NCBI GenBank assembly: GCA_947175485.1
Contig: CAMWMZ010000004.1
Location: 1 to 55,699, forward strand
Reading direction: 5' to 3'
Source: an uncultured Clostridia bacterium
GTDB taxonomy: Bacteria; Bacillota; Clostridia; Christensenellales; Borkfalkiaceae
DNA length: 55,699 bases
The notes below the pieces were generated by a model, which worked only from the letters and a program-made list of their open reading frames with translations, searched no databases and had not been told where the DNA came from. Below, in pieces: positions 36,041 to 45,488 of this stretch. Position numbers and translations under genes: made by a program. Within the stretch, counting starts at the first letter, position 1, and each line of letters begins with the position of its first letter.

Positions 36041-36069
36041 TTGATTTAGTTTTAATTTTATGGTATAAT
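36041..36069 (+). promoter_or_regulatory. Promoter of the restriction-type operon
   Basis: TTGATT at 36041-36046 and TATAAT at 36064-36069 with 17 bases between. It precedes the DUF262 gene (ATG 36154, ribosome site AGAGGA). Confidence 0.65.
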
Positions 36070-36153
36070 TAATTATATGGAAAAAATTGGTAAATATTTT
36101 TATTCATATTTATACTTAATTGCCTTTATATGAAATGCTAAAGAGGAATACAA

Positions 36154-38007
36154 ATGAAATCATTTACGACAAAGCTTAAAAATTTTTTTAAAATGGATAC
36201 AGATATTACTGCGTGTAATTTTGAAGCAGACAAGAGGGAAATGCTCATTCCGTTATATCAAAGAGAGTATAAATGGGAAACGGAAAAAGTTAATACACTC
36301 ATTCACGATATAGCGTCTCGAGATAAATTTTTGGGGATAGTTATATTTGATGAAAAAGAACATAATTACGAAATAGTGGATGGACAACAACGTGCCACCA
36401 CTTGCTTTTTGGTTTTGGTTGCTCTATATAATTATTTTAGAGGTTCTACTATGGAACAGAGGAGTATTTTGCGACTTCTTAAACCTTACCAAAATTTTGT
36501 TTTAGTAAATGATTCTGTTGGGGATTTTATACAGGAGAATGGTGATTCTTTAATATTGCAAATAGATGATGATAGGGATGTCTATTATCAAAAATCAACA
36601 TTTTTTGACGCTTATAAAACAATTGAAGCGTTTTTAGGGACACTGGATGCTGCCAGTGTTATCGAGTTTAGGAATAAGATGTTGGATTGCGAATTTTTAA
36701 TTTTGATTAAAGATACGCATTCAAATACTAGCCCTACAGAGCAAATTTTTTTGGATATAAATGAAAAATCCCAATTGCTTGAAGTGGAAGATATTTTTAA
36801 GGGGCATTGCTTTGAAAATTTTTATGAAGAATTTTATGATGAACTAAGAGCTTTGTGGATCAAATTAAAAAAATGTGGTATGGAGTTTAAGAATAAGTTT
36901 AATTATGATAATCTAAGCCATTATCTTTATTTGTATCTTTTGGAAAATGATAATATTTATTTACCAGAAAAGTTAGTGGTTAATGGTAAACATTATCTTG
37001 ATGGCAAAACAATGGACGAGACGAAAAATTGTTTAGACGAATTAATTAACTATGGGGATTGCATTTTAAATTTTTATGAAAATATAAAAAAGAGTGAGTA
37101 TAGATTTGTAGATTTATGTAGTAATAGTCACGAATATAGAAATACTGACGACCATAAAGTTTTAAAAATTATGGCTGAATTAATGCTGGGTTTTAAATCT
37201 GCGCAGTATCAAAAGTTGCCTTTTATGCAGTTAATTGTAGTGCTAATGTCTGATGAAAGCTTGAGAAACGGAATTACTCATAAAGATTTCAGGGCAATAG
37301 TTAGTAACCTTTTTATCTATACTCATTTTTTTATTACTGTTGTAGGTAAAAAATCAAAACATGATATCGATTTAACAGTGCGAGATGCTTTACAAACTGC
37401 TACTAGATCGGAGATTTTAACGGCCGCAAAAAATCTACGAATTAATAAAATTGTGAACTATACTTTAAAAACTAATGAAAAATTTGAAAACTTAAGCATT
37501 TTGTACTCTATAACTGATAATTACATTGCTAATGAGAATTGGTTGAGTAATATATATACGAGAGAAAATGGGTATAATCTAGAACATTTTATTGTTCCAG
37601 ACAAAAGAAATCTTTCTATTCAATGGCGTCAAAATCAAATCACAAGAGAATTGAGACTTAATGATGTAGATAGAAACTATAAAAAACGGACTATAAATTT
37701 TCTTGTCATGGATAGTGAACTTAATGAAAGATTAGAACGGTTTGATATAGTAACCAGAATTGAAATGATACGGGACTGGTATAGTGGGCGAGAGCAGCCA
37801 ATACCAACTCATATCAATTGGATTATTCAAAAAATTGAATTAATGGATTCATATACGGCGCTTTGCAATTGTAAACAAAATGACTATGACGAAGATACTG
37901 TAGCAGATAAATATAAAAATTTTTTAAATGAATACTTTGATGAAAATCATGAAATTACAATGATGAGCGGACTGATAGATTTGCTAAAAGCGAGTTTCGC
38001 AAACTAA
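36154..38007 (+). CDS. DUF262-domain protein, SspE/GmrSD-like
   Basis: A 617-residue protein with the N-terminal DUF262 signature: IPLYQREYKWE at about 30-40 and EIVDGQQRATTC at about 70-82. Near the C-terminus NLEHFIVPDK resembles the degenerate HNH (DUF1524) site of GmrD-type enzymes, but the nuclease residues are incomplete. SspE, the restriction effector of single-strand phosphorothioation systems, has the same two domains and senses the sulfur modification through the DGQQR region. The gene heads an operon just before dndBCDE, so a phosphorothioate-sensing or restriction role is likely. Confidence 0.78.
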   Translation: MKSFTTKLKNFFKMDTDITACNFEADKREMLIPLYQREYKWETEKVNTLIHDIASRDKFLGIVIFDEKEHNYEIVDGQQRATTCFLVLVALYNYFRGSTMEQRSILRLLKPYQNFVLVNDSVGDFIQENGDSLILQIDDDRDVYYQKSTFFDAYKTIEAFLGTLDAASVIEFRNKMLDCEFLILIKDTHSNTSPTEQIFLDINEKSQLLEVEDIFKGHCFENFYEEFYDELRALWIKLKKCGMEFKNKFNYDNLSHYLYLYLLENDNIYLPEKLVVNGKHYLDGKTMDETKNCLDELINYGDCILNFYENIKKSEYRFVDLCSNSHEYRNTDDHKVLKIMAELMLGFKSAQYQKLPFMQLIVVLMSDESLRNGITHKDFRAIVSNLFIYTHFFITVVGKKSKHDIDLTVRDALQTATRSEILTAAKNLRINKIVNYTLKTNEKFENLSILYSITDNYIANENWLSNIYTRENGYNLEHFIVPDKRNLSIQWRQNQITRELRLNDVDRNYKKRTINFLVMDSELNERLERFDIVTRIEMIRDWYSGREQPIPTHINWIIQKIELMDSYTALCNCKQNDYDEDTVADKYKNFLNEYFDENHEITMMSGLIDLLKASFAN

Positions 38008-38019
38008 TTAGGAGATTTA

Positions 38020-40089
38020 ATGACTTTTAAAGACATACCTTTAGAAATTTCTTATAAAAGTGTTGGTGAGGATTCATTCTCGGAAATATTGAATCCACTT
38101 TTAGCGTGTACAAAAATCTATAAAAGGAGTGTGGGGTTCTTTAGTTCTTCTGCGTTGAACTTTATAGGAGAAGGTTTATTGGAGATGGCGCGTAAAGGCG
38201 GCAAAATATTTTTAGCTACTTCTCCTAAATTATCTGATGAAGATATTTTTGCGATTGAATCTGGTTATATTGATAGAAGTTTATTAGAAAAAAAGTTTAT
38301 TAGCGAAGTTCAAGATACTCTTAACCTAATTTCTGACGCAAACGCAAAAATTCTGTATATGCTTGTTAAAGAAAGCATAGTAGATATAAAAATTGTTATA
38401 CGCAAGAATGGTATGTATCATGATAAACTAGCTTTGTTGGAAGACTATGACGGCAATATTGTTGCTTGTGTTGGTTCAAATAATGAAACTGGTTCAGGAT
38501 ATAATTACAACTATGAAAAAACTCGTGTTTATAAAAGTTGGTACGATACGGAAGGACGTATTGCGGATGAGATGTCCGAATTCGAATGTATATGGAATAA
38601 TGAGAATTCGGAATTAAATGTTTATGACTTTATGTCGGCTTTCGAAAAAGAGCTTTTAGATAGAGTAGAAAAGAAAGGCGTTTATAAAAACGATGCTACA
38701 AAATATGAAATGCGTCCTTATCAGATAGATGCTAAAGAAAAATGGAATGCTAATGACCATAATGGCTTTTTTGTCATGGCAACGGGTACCGGAAAAACTA
38801 TAACAGCGTTGTATTCCATTAGGGATTTTGTAAGAAGTAATAAAATATTTACAGTTATCGCTGTACCTTATAAGCATTTGGCGTCTCAATGGGCAGAGGA
38901 TGTTAGAGAGTTTTTCCCTGAAGCTGTTGTGCAAATTATACATGGCGAAATTACGGATGGCGAAACTAAAATATATGCGAGTTATTTGCAGGCAGTAAAA
39001 CAGTATAAACCGATAATCGTAATTACAACCATTAAAAGTTTTTTCCTGGATAGATATGTTAAGCTTTATGATAAAATTGAATTTGCTAAACTTTTAATTG
39101 TAGATGAAGCGCATAACTTCGCTAATAGAATCAATGAAGAACTATATGATAAATATCCATATAAATTAGGTTTGTCGGCAACGCCTGTGTTTGGCAGTGA
39201 TGAGAATAAAACGCAATTGTTATTAGATTGGTTTGGCGGACAAGTTATTGATTTACCTATCGAAAAAGCATTGGGGAAATACTTGGTAAATTATGAATAT
39301 CATCCTATTTTTGTAGATGCGACTAATGAGGATGAGCTTAAATTTGCCCAAGCCACTAAGTTAATGATTTCTGGTATGGATTTGAATCTGCAGAAAATTA
39401 TTGATGAAGAAAAGTTTACAAAAGGATATAGAGGGCGTTTGCGTGCCATTTCTATGGCAACGGAAAAACATAATCGTATTGCAGAGATATTTGCAAACAT
39501 CGAAGATAAAGATCACACAATTATTTACTGTAGTGATGGCAAGCTATGGTATGAGAACGATAAGAAAAATCACGAGTATCAAGAAGTCCGCCATTTAGAG
39601 CATATTTTGAGACTTATTAATAATTCTTGCCTGAGTTCTACTGGAAACGGCAAAGCTTCTAAGTTTACTGCGTCAGAAGCTGTTGAAGAAAGAATGCAGC
39701 TAATTGATTCTTTTAACAAAGGCTATCTCGAATATCTCGTTGCGATTAGATGTTTGGATGAGGGTATTAATATCCCTTCAATTAAGAGTGCGCTAATTCT
39801 ATCAAGTAATGATAATTATAGAGAATTTGTGCAACGCAGAGGACGCATTTTGAGATTATATAAGGGTAAAACAGTTGCGCATATTTATGACGTAATTGTT
39901 CGACCTTCGGTTTCAAATGATGCGTTCGCAAAAATTGAGTTCAGACGTTATTATGAGTATAGCAGGTTGGCATTGAATAAAGACTATTTGCTTGACCAGC
40001 TTGATCACTATTTGGCAATATACAATCTAACCTATGATGATATTAAATTTAACAATGATTTTGTTTACGGAGGAGATTTAGATGACTGA
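38020..40089 (+). CDS. PLD-helicase, putative phosphorothioation-dependent restriction enzyme
   Basis: A 689-residue fusion. The N-terminal phospholipase-D nuclease-like domain has H134-x-K136 in YHDKLALLED and GSNNET. The superfamily 2 helicase follows: MATGTGKT (Walker A, about 254), LLIVDEAHN (DEAH), LSATP and FVQRRGRILR (motif VI). PLD-helicases of this build are known next to dnd genes and are named as a phosphorothioation restriction enzyme in protein-family collections, as far as I recall. The ribosome site AGGAG is clear, and the end overlaps the following 55-residue gene. Confidence 0.82.
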   Translation: MTFKDIPLEISYKSVGEDSFSEILNPLLACTKIYKRSVGFFSSSALNFIGEGLLEMARKGGKIFLATSPKLSDEDIFAIESGYIDRSLLEKKFISEVQDTLNLISDANAKILYMLVKESIVDIKIVIRKNGMYHDKLALLEDYDGNIVACVGSNNETGSGYNYNYEKTRVYKSWYDTEGRIADEMSEFECIWNNENSELNVYDFMSAFEKELLDRVEKKGVYKNDATKYEMRPYQIDAKEKWNANDHNGFFVMATGTGKTITALYSIRDFVRSNKIFTVIAVPYKHLASQWAEDVREFFPEAVVQIIHGEITDGETKIYASYLQAVKQYKPIIVITTIKSFFLDRYVKLYDKIEFAKLLIVDEAHNFANRINEELYDKYPYKLGLSATPVFGSDENKTQLLLDWFGGQVIDLPIEKALGKYLVNYEYHPIFVDATNEDELKFAQATKLMISGMDLNLQKIIDEEKFTKGYRGRLRAISMATEKHNRIAEIFANIEDKDHTIIYCSDGKLWYENDKKNHEYQEVRHLEHILRLINNSCLSSTGNGKASKFTASEAVEERMQLIDSFNKGYLEYLVAIRCLDEGINIPSIKSALILSSNDNYREFVQRRGRILRLYKGKTVAHIYDVIVRPSVSNDAFAKIEFRRYYEYSRLALNKDYLLDQLDHYLAIYNLTYDDIKFNNDFVYGGDLDD

Positions 40090-40249
40090 TAAATTCAATG
40101 CTTCTGAATTGACGGTGGAAAATTTTAAAGATTTTCTATTAGAAATTGAAAATAACAATCTGAAAAATATAGACAGAGAAGATAAAAAGAGTATGGTTGC
40201 TAAAATCATAAGAAGTTATGAGGAGGCAAAAAAGAATGGTAATAAATAG
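40082..40249 (+). CDS. Small protein, 55 residues, between helicase and ATPase
   Basis: ATG at 40082 overlaps the helicase stop by eight bases, and the end overlaps the ATPase start, so it is tightly coupled to both. It starts MTDKFNASELTVENF, is very acidic and Lys-rich, and reads as one or two helices. The frame is free of stops and sits exactly in the gap that would otherwise be empty. The family is not known to me. It may bridge helicase and ATPase. Confidence 0.65.
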   Translation: MTDKFNASELTVENFKDFLLEIENNNLKNIDREDKKSMVAKIIRSYEEAKKNGNK

Positions 40250-42224
40250 TATTAAAATTACAAATTTTAGATGCTATTATGGCACTAATACGCTCTCTTT
40301 TAATTCAAATGGGAAAATCACACTGATTTACGGCGATTCAGGTTACGGTAAATCTTCTTTGTTGCAATTTTTTAGATGGATGTTCTATGGGGAATGTGAT
40401 TTTGGTAAAGATAATGATAAGCCATTATTCAATATGGAGGCCTATAATGACTGTCAGATGGGTGATACGGTAGAAGTAAGCGGACAGATTGATTTTGAAC
40501 ATTTAGGCGATTCTTATAGACTTAATAAAACGCAGCTTTGGTCCGTTGCATTTAAAATGTCTAATGCCACTATACAGAAAGATGATTATAAACTTCAAAT
40601 TAAGGGAACTGATGACGACGGATACCATCCTTTTAATGGTAATGTAGCTAATCGAATTAATTCCATCTTACCGAAAGAATTGTCGAAGTATTTTTTGCTT
40701 GATGGGGAGCGTTCAAGGGATATTGTTTTAGATTCTAATGAACTTAAAAAAGCGATACATTCACTTTTTGGGTTGGATGTTTATAATGAAACTCTTTCAC
40801 ATATTGGTGTAAGAAGTGCTAAAAATTCTGTATTGGGGCACTATGCATCACAAATGGCATTAAAAACATCTGCGGCAAGTGGTAGGTTGTCTTTAGTAGA
40901 TTTGCAAGACACAGTACAAGATTTGTATGAAAAAATAGAGAGAACCAAAGAGAAGTACAATACTACTAACAATTCCATCAAACAGTTGTCAAGCAAGTGT
41001 GAAGAAATTTTGAAAACTTTGGGTGCGGCGGCATCTAAAGATAATTTAAATGATTTAATTAAAATTAAACAACAAAAAATTAAAGAGAACGAAAAGAAAA
41101 TTGATGAATATCTACACGAGATTGGTGACTTTTTTTATCGTACATATCCTTATTTAATTTTGGCTCAAAAGACTAGTGAATGTGCTAATGTGCTGAGAAG
41201 AAAGAATGTTGAATATGCTTCTAAATATCAAAATATTTTTGACAATTTAAAAAAAGAGTTATTGGAAGAGATAATTCAAAAGGGCACGTGTGTTTGTGGT
41301 CGTGAACTTGATGAATCAACAATTGAACATATTGAAGGTATAATTTCTACTATGCCGCCAGATTCTTATCTCTATTATTTTGGTCAATATATTTCTAATG
41401 CAAAACGTAACATAAAGACTGCGGAAGGGAATTGTTTTACATATGAAGATTTAACGAGCAAGATAGCTACATTGGAAGAGGATAATGGCAAGCTTGAGGA
41501 GGAAATACAAGAAGAAATAAACGATTTAAATCGTTTAAGTAATGTTAAAGATATTGTCGAGGAGCTTGATCGACTTAAAAGTCAGATAAAGCAATTGGAA
41601 CAAGCCAAAGAGAGTTATTGGCGTGATATTTCTCAAGACGAAAAAATGTACGATATTGCTAATCGTAAACTTTCTGAGGCTATAAAGAACTCACAAATTT
41701 CAGCTAAATTTAAGGGTGACTTGGATTTCTTTGAACAAATAGCACAATTATTAAAGGAAGAAAAAGACAAAAGAGAGGAACAGGTTAAAGATACCTTAAA
41801 TAAATGCGTGAGAGAAATCTTCAAAAAACTTACTACCCAGACAGAATTGGATGCAGATAAAATTCAGTTTGTGAATGATGATTTTTCTTTGAGAACTACG
41901 TATTTAACTGGTGGACAATTGGCAGTAGATGTTTACTCTTATGTGATTGGTATTATCAAAGCATTACAAGAATGCAAAATGGCTAATAATGAAAATCCTA
42001 TTATTATTGATGCGCCGTTTGCTTTTACCGGGAATATCCAGTCTGAACATATCTTTAAAACGTTACCAGCAGTTTCTCGTCAGACTATTTTGTTGACACT
42101 GGATTTAAATAAAATAAAGAATTTGCTTTTAGATACTAATTTTTATGACTTTTATGTGATAAAAAATGATACGCAAGAAAAAGCGACAATTGAGAGAGGT
42201 GATATAAATGATATTAACTTCTGA
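40236..42224 (+). CDS. SbcC/RecF-like AAA ATPase of the restriction operon
   Basis: A coiled-coil ATPase of about 662 residues. Walker A is GDSGYGKSSLLQFF near residue 34; a zinc-hook-like CVCGREL interrupts the coiled coil near 360; the C-terminus has LTGGQLAVDVYSYV (signature) and PIIIDAPFAF (Walker B). The ATG at 40236, with AGGAGG nine bases before it, is the true start. It resembles DndD but is distinct from the dndD gene downstream, so the island has two such ATPases, one in each operon. Confidence 0.8.
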   Translation: MVINSIKITNFRCYYGTNTLSFNSNGKITLIYGDSGYGKSSLLQFFRWMFYGECDFGKDNDKPLFNMEAYNDCQMGDTVEVSGQIDFEHLGDSYRLNKTQLWSVAFKMSNATIQKDDYKLQIKGTDDDGYHPFNGNVANRINSILPKELSKYFLLDGERSRDIVLDSNELKKAIHSLFGLDVYNETLSHIGVRSAKNSVLGHYASQMALKTSAASGRLSLVDLQDTVQDLYEKIERTKEKYNTTNNSIKQLSSKCEEILKTLGAAASKDNLNDLIKIKQQKIKENEKKIDEYLHEIGDFFYRTYPYLILAQKTSECANVLRRKNVEYASKYQNIFDNLKKELLEEIIQKGTCVCGRELDESTIEHIEGIISTMPPDSYLYYFGQYISNAKRNIKTAEGNCFTYEDLTSKIATLEEDNGKLEEEIQEEINDLNRLSNVKDIVEELDRLKSQIKQLEQAKESYWRDISQDEKMYDIANRKLSEAIKNSQISAKFKGDLDFFEQIAQLLKEEKDKREEQVKDTLNKCVREIFKKLTTQTELDADKIQFVNDDFSLRTTYLTGGQLAVDVYSYVIGIIKALQECKMANNENPIIIDAPFAFTGNIQSEHIFKTLPAVSRQTILLTLDLNKIKNLLLDTNFYDFYVIKNDTQEKATIERGDINDINF

Positions 42225-42738
42225 TATTGAATTACGTCATCCATTGTGGGAACGTGCAGACAATGAATTGCATTTACAGAAGGGAACTAGTATTTTTAAC
42301 CGGTTGGTTGATATATATGTTTTAGCATGTGCGATAGGTATAAGAGATGACAAGATTATTGCTGATAGTGAAATTCAAAATCCCTTAGTAACCGTTAAAA
42401 CAATTGGTCGAAATACCCATAGAGAGAATTCTGATATAAGAGCTATGTTGGAATTTATGTTGCAAAATATTTTGTTAAATTCTAAGACATTAAATATAGA
42501 TGAGGACGAAAGAATAAAATTAGCATTTAATCCCGATTATGATAATAAAAAAATTAAAGCCGCCGATCTTTTAACCGGGTTTGCTAATTATGGAATAACC
42601 AAGATTTTTGAAAATATTTCTTCTAGTTCCGCACTTGTTGCTACGGCTGAATTATATAAATATTTTGAATCGATGGCAAATGCGCGATATGATGAAATAC
42701 TTGAGACGATTACTTTGGAAGACTTGGGTAAATTTTAA
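42208..42738 (+). CDS. Protein of 176 residues, possibly dnd-associated protein 4-like
   Basis: Last gene of the restriction-type operon, overlapping the ATPase by 17 bases, with GAGAGGTG before its ATG. The segment RHPLWERADNELHLQKG followed by IFNRLVDIYVLACAIGIRDD resembles the pattern of a small protein family linked to dnd clusters, but I cannot confirm it. The second half is helical and has no nuclease motif. A palindromic promoter for dndB follows. Confidence 0.55.
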   Translation: MILTSDIELRHPLWERADNELHLQKGTSIFNRLVDIYVLACAIGIRDDKIIADSEIQNPLVTVKTIGRNTHRENSDIRAMLEFMLQNILLNSKTLNIDEDERIKLAFNPDYDNKKIKAADLLTGFANYGITKIFENISSSSALVATAELYKYFESMANARYDEILETITLEDLGKF

Positions 42739-42755
42739 TAGTTTTCAATAACTTG

Positions 42756-42812
42756 TTGACAATCATAATTAAAAATGCTATACTTACGTATATACGTAAG
42801 TATAGCATTTTT
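42756..42812 (+). promoter_or_regulatory. dndB promoter embedded in a perfect 42-bp palindrome
   Basis: TTGACA at 42756-42761 and TATACT at 42779-42784, 17 bases apart. The palindrome covers 42771-42812: 20-base arms, perfect, around a central TA. It contains the -10 box and the expected start of transcription and is followed by one extra T and the ribosome site GGAG. DndB proteins have been reported to repress dnd transcription in Salmonella, so this is a good candidate operator. Confidence 0.8.
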
Positions 42813-42825
42813 TGGAGTATTAATA

Positions 42826-43872
42826 ATGTTCACATTTAATTTCCCAGCAGTTAAAGGGCTACAAGCCGGAAAAGATTATTTTATTGCAATGGTGCCTCTT
42901 GGGCTGGTATCAAAACTATTTCATAATGAAGAGGAATTCATATCGCCTGAATATCGAGCCCAAAGAAGAATCAACGAGGCAAGAATTCCTGAAATGAGAG
43001 ATTATATTCTTTCAAATCGTAGTTCTTATGTGTTTTCTGCCTTATCTGCTTCAATTGATGGTGAGTTTGAGTTTATACCTCAAGGTGGCGATACTAATCT
43101 TGGAATATTAAAAGTTAATATGGATGCTGTATTCGTAATTAATGATGGGCAGCATCGTAAAGCGGCAATAGCTGCGGCAATTAGTGAAGACGCTTCATTG
43201 CGAGATGAAACAATTTCTATTGTATTTTTTAAGGATGAAGGTTTACATAGAAGTCAGCAAATGTTTGCAGATTTAAATAAACATGCGGTTAAATCTACTA
43301 AATCGTTATCAACGTTGTATGATAATAGAGACGGCTTTTCCAATGCTGTAAAAAGTGTTATTGCGTCAGTTCCGTTTTTAAATAAATATGTGGATAAAGA
43401 GAATGATAATTTGGGCAAAAATGCATTTAAATTATTTACTCTTGCGAATTTTTCTAAAGCAAGTAAGCGTATTGTTAAAGAAGAACCTATATCTGAAAAT
43501 ACCATAACTTTTTTGTCGGATTATTGGAATTTGATATTTTCAAAAATAGTTGAATGGGAAATGTTGGAGAATAAAGAACTACCTAAGTGTTCTCTTAGAG
43601 AAGATTATATTTTAACTTTAGCCGTTACGCTAAATGCTTTTGGTCGCTTGGGGAGACATATTTTTGAACATAGAGAGACGATTACTTCTTTAAATAGATT
43701 AAAAGATGTTGATTGGTCTCGTGCAAACATGGATTGGAAAAATAGGGCAATTGATGAGCGCGGTAAGATAATTAATACAGAAGCTGCAGTTATTAAGATT
43801 TGTAATTACATTAAATTGAAGCTTGGATTGGAGCTTAATAGAGAAGAACTTATAAAGGAAAAAGAGGTTTAA
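42826..43872 (+). CDS. dndB: DndB, DGQHR-domain protein of the phosphorothioation system
   Basis: About 348 residues. The hallmark VINDGQHRKAAIAAA lies near residue 105, with FADLNKHAVKSTKSLS after it, the core of the DndB/DGQHR family related to ParB-like NTPases. DndB modulates, and in some bacteria represses, the modification genes. The ATG at 42826, with GGAG eight bases upstream, is preferred to the frame start at 42775, which lies in the palindrome. First gene of the dnd operon; dndC follows after eight bases. Confidence 0.92.
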   Translation: MFTFNFPAVKGLQAGKDYFIAMVPLGLVSKLFHNEEEFISPEYRAQRRINEARIPEMRDYILSNRSSYVFSALSASIDGEFEFIPQGGDTNLGILKVNMDAVFVINDGQHRKAAIAAAISEDASLRDETISIVFFKDEGLHRSQQMFADLNKHAVKSTKSLSTLYDNRDGFSNAVKSVIASVPFLNKYVDKENDNLGKNAFKLFTLANFSKASKRIVKEEPISENTITFLSDYWNLIFSKIVEWEMLENKELPKCSLREDYILTLAVTLNAFGRLGRHIFEHRETITSLNRLKDVDWSRANMDWKNRAIDERGKIINTEAAVIKICNYIKLKLGLELNREELIKEKEV

Positions 43873-43880
43873 ATTAACTA

Positions 43881-45488
43881 ATGGGTTTACTCGATAATAT
43901 AAATGTTGATACGCTGGTTACAGAAACTAAAGAGAGAATTAAGCGTGTTTATTTACAAGATAAATTGCCGTGGATTATAGGATATAGTGGCGGTAAAGAT
44001 TCTACATGCACTACGCAAATTATTATTGACTCTCTATTAGATTTAAACGATTCCAATATCCCTTTACATAAAAAAGTTTATGTTATTTCGTCAGATACTA
44101 TGGTGGAAACGCCAATGATAATTGATACCATAGTAGATACCATAAGTAAAATAAACATTTTAGCTCAAAAGTACAATCTACCTATTGAAGCAAGAATTAT
44201 CCAACCAGAAATATCTAAAAGTTTTTGGGCAAATTTGATTGGACGAGGGTATCCGTGTCCCAATCAAACTTTTCGTTGGTGTACTGATAGATTAAAAATT
44301 GAACCTGCAAATAAATTTATAGAATCCTTGATTAATAAATATGGCGAAGCTGTAATGATTTTGGGCGTTCGAGAAGGCGAGAGTAATTCTCGAGATAGAG
44401 TATTGGACAACCATACAATTGAAGGCAAGGATTTAATGCGTCATACAACACAGGCAAACTCTTTTGTTTTTGCACCTATTCGCAACTTTACTAAAGATGA
44501 CGTGTGGAATTATTTGCTTACAACAAAATCGCCTTGGGGTTCTGATAATACTAAATTATTTAAATTATATCAAGATTCTCTGACGGGTGAAGAATGCCCG
44601 ATAATGATGTCGGAAGACGATAAAAAGAAGACAACTTGTGGAAATAGTAGATTTGGTTGTTGGGTTTGTACCGTTGTTAATGAAGATAAATCATTGTCTG
44701 GATTTATAAAGAGCGGCGTTAAATGGTTAAAGTCTCTTCTTGATTATCGTAATTGGCTTTATTCTATTAGAGATGAACAAAGTCGCAGGACGCATTGTCG
44801 TCGCAACGGAAGTTTGTATTTTTCTAAACTAAACACCGATATGGATGGCAATATCGTTATACCGTCAAAAGGTGACCGTAAACGTAATGTAATTCGTTGC
44901 AACGGGAATCAATGGCTTGACGAAAATAATGAAGAGTGGCAGGTTTTTGAATTAGGTGACGTTGAGCAGGCGGCAAAAAACTATATTGTACAGAATGGTA
45001 TTGATTTGCGTTCCGGCGATGAACCAAGACTTATTATAAAAAAAGTTGATGATAATTATTATCGCTTGGGTGTTGGCCCTTTTACTATGGAGACGCGCAA
45101 AGAAATGTTGGAACGTCTTTTAAAATTACAACAGAGTTTAGCGAATGGATATTCCTTGATAAAAATGGAAGAACTCAAGATGATTCAAAAACTCTGGTAT
45201 GAAGAAGGGGATCTCAACAATTCAGTATTCTCGATTTATAAACAGTATTATGATGATTATGAGCTTGTCAATGATGATATCCAGCTTTTAAGTCAAGATG
45301 ATTATGCTTATTTAATGCAAGTATGTGAAAGCAAAGAAATAGATTTTTCTATGTTTAAAGAATTACTTGATTTAGAAAAGACAAATATAGGTTATCGCAG
45401 ACGTACTGAGGTTATTAAGCAAATAAAAGAACGATTAAGTCAGGAATATCTTTCTTTAGGACATAAGGAGGACACGGATGAAAATTAA
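43881..45488 (+). CDS. dndC: DndC, phosphorothioation sulfurtransferase
   Basis: PAPS-reductase-fold ATP pyrophosphatase with an iron-sulfur cluster that prepares the DNA backbone for sulfur insertion. The PP-loop GYSGGKDSTC is at about 33-43. Cysteine sites include CPNQTFRWC and CGNSRFGCWVC. The C-terminal third carries an extension ending in a region that overlaps dndD by 11 bases. 535 residues, normal for DndC. Confidence 0.95.
   Translation: MGLLDNINVDTLVTETKERIKRVYLQDKLPWIIGYSGGKDSTCTTQIIIDSLLDLNDSNIPLHKKVYVISSDTMVETPMIIDTIVDTISKINILAQKYNLPIEARIIQPEISKSFWANLIGRGYPCPNQTFRWCTDRLKIEPANKFIESLINKYGEAVMILGVREGESNSRDRVLDNHTIEGKDLMRHTTQANSFVFAPIRNFTKDDVWNYLLTTKSPWGSDNTKLFKLYQDSLTGEECPIMMSEDDKKKTTCGNSRFGCWVCTVVNEDKSLSGFIKSGVKWLKSLLDYRNWLYSIRDEQSRRTHCRRNGSLYFSKLNTDMDGNIVIPSKGDRKRNVIRCNGNQWLDENNEEWQVFELGDVEQAAKNYIVQNGIDLRSGDEPRLIIKKVDDNYYRLGVGPFTMETRKEMLERLLKLQQSLANGYSLIKMEELKMIQKLWYEEGDLNNSVFSIYKQYYDDYELVNDDIQLLSQDDYAYLMQVCESKEIDFSMFKELLDLEKTNIGYRRRTEVIKQIKERLSQEYLSLGHKEDTDEN

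Noticed and set aside
36077-36133. 18-codon frame starting at the presumed transcription start before the DUF262 gene
   Set aside because: Could be a leader peptide, but composition is that of random AT-rich DNA and there is no ribosome site.
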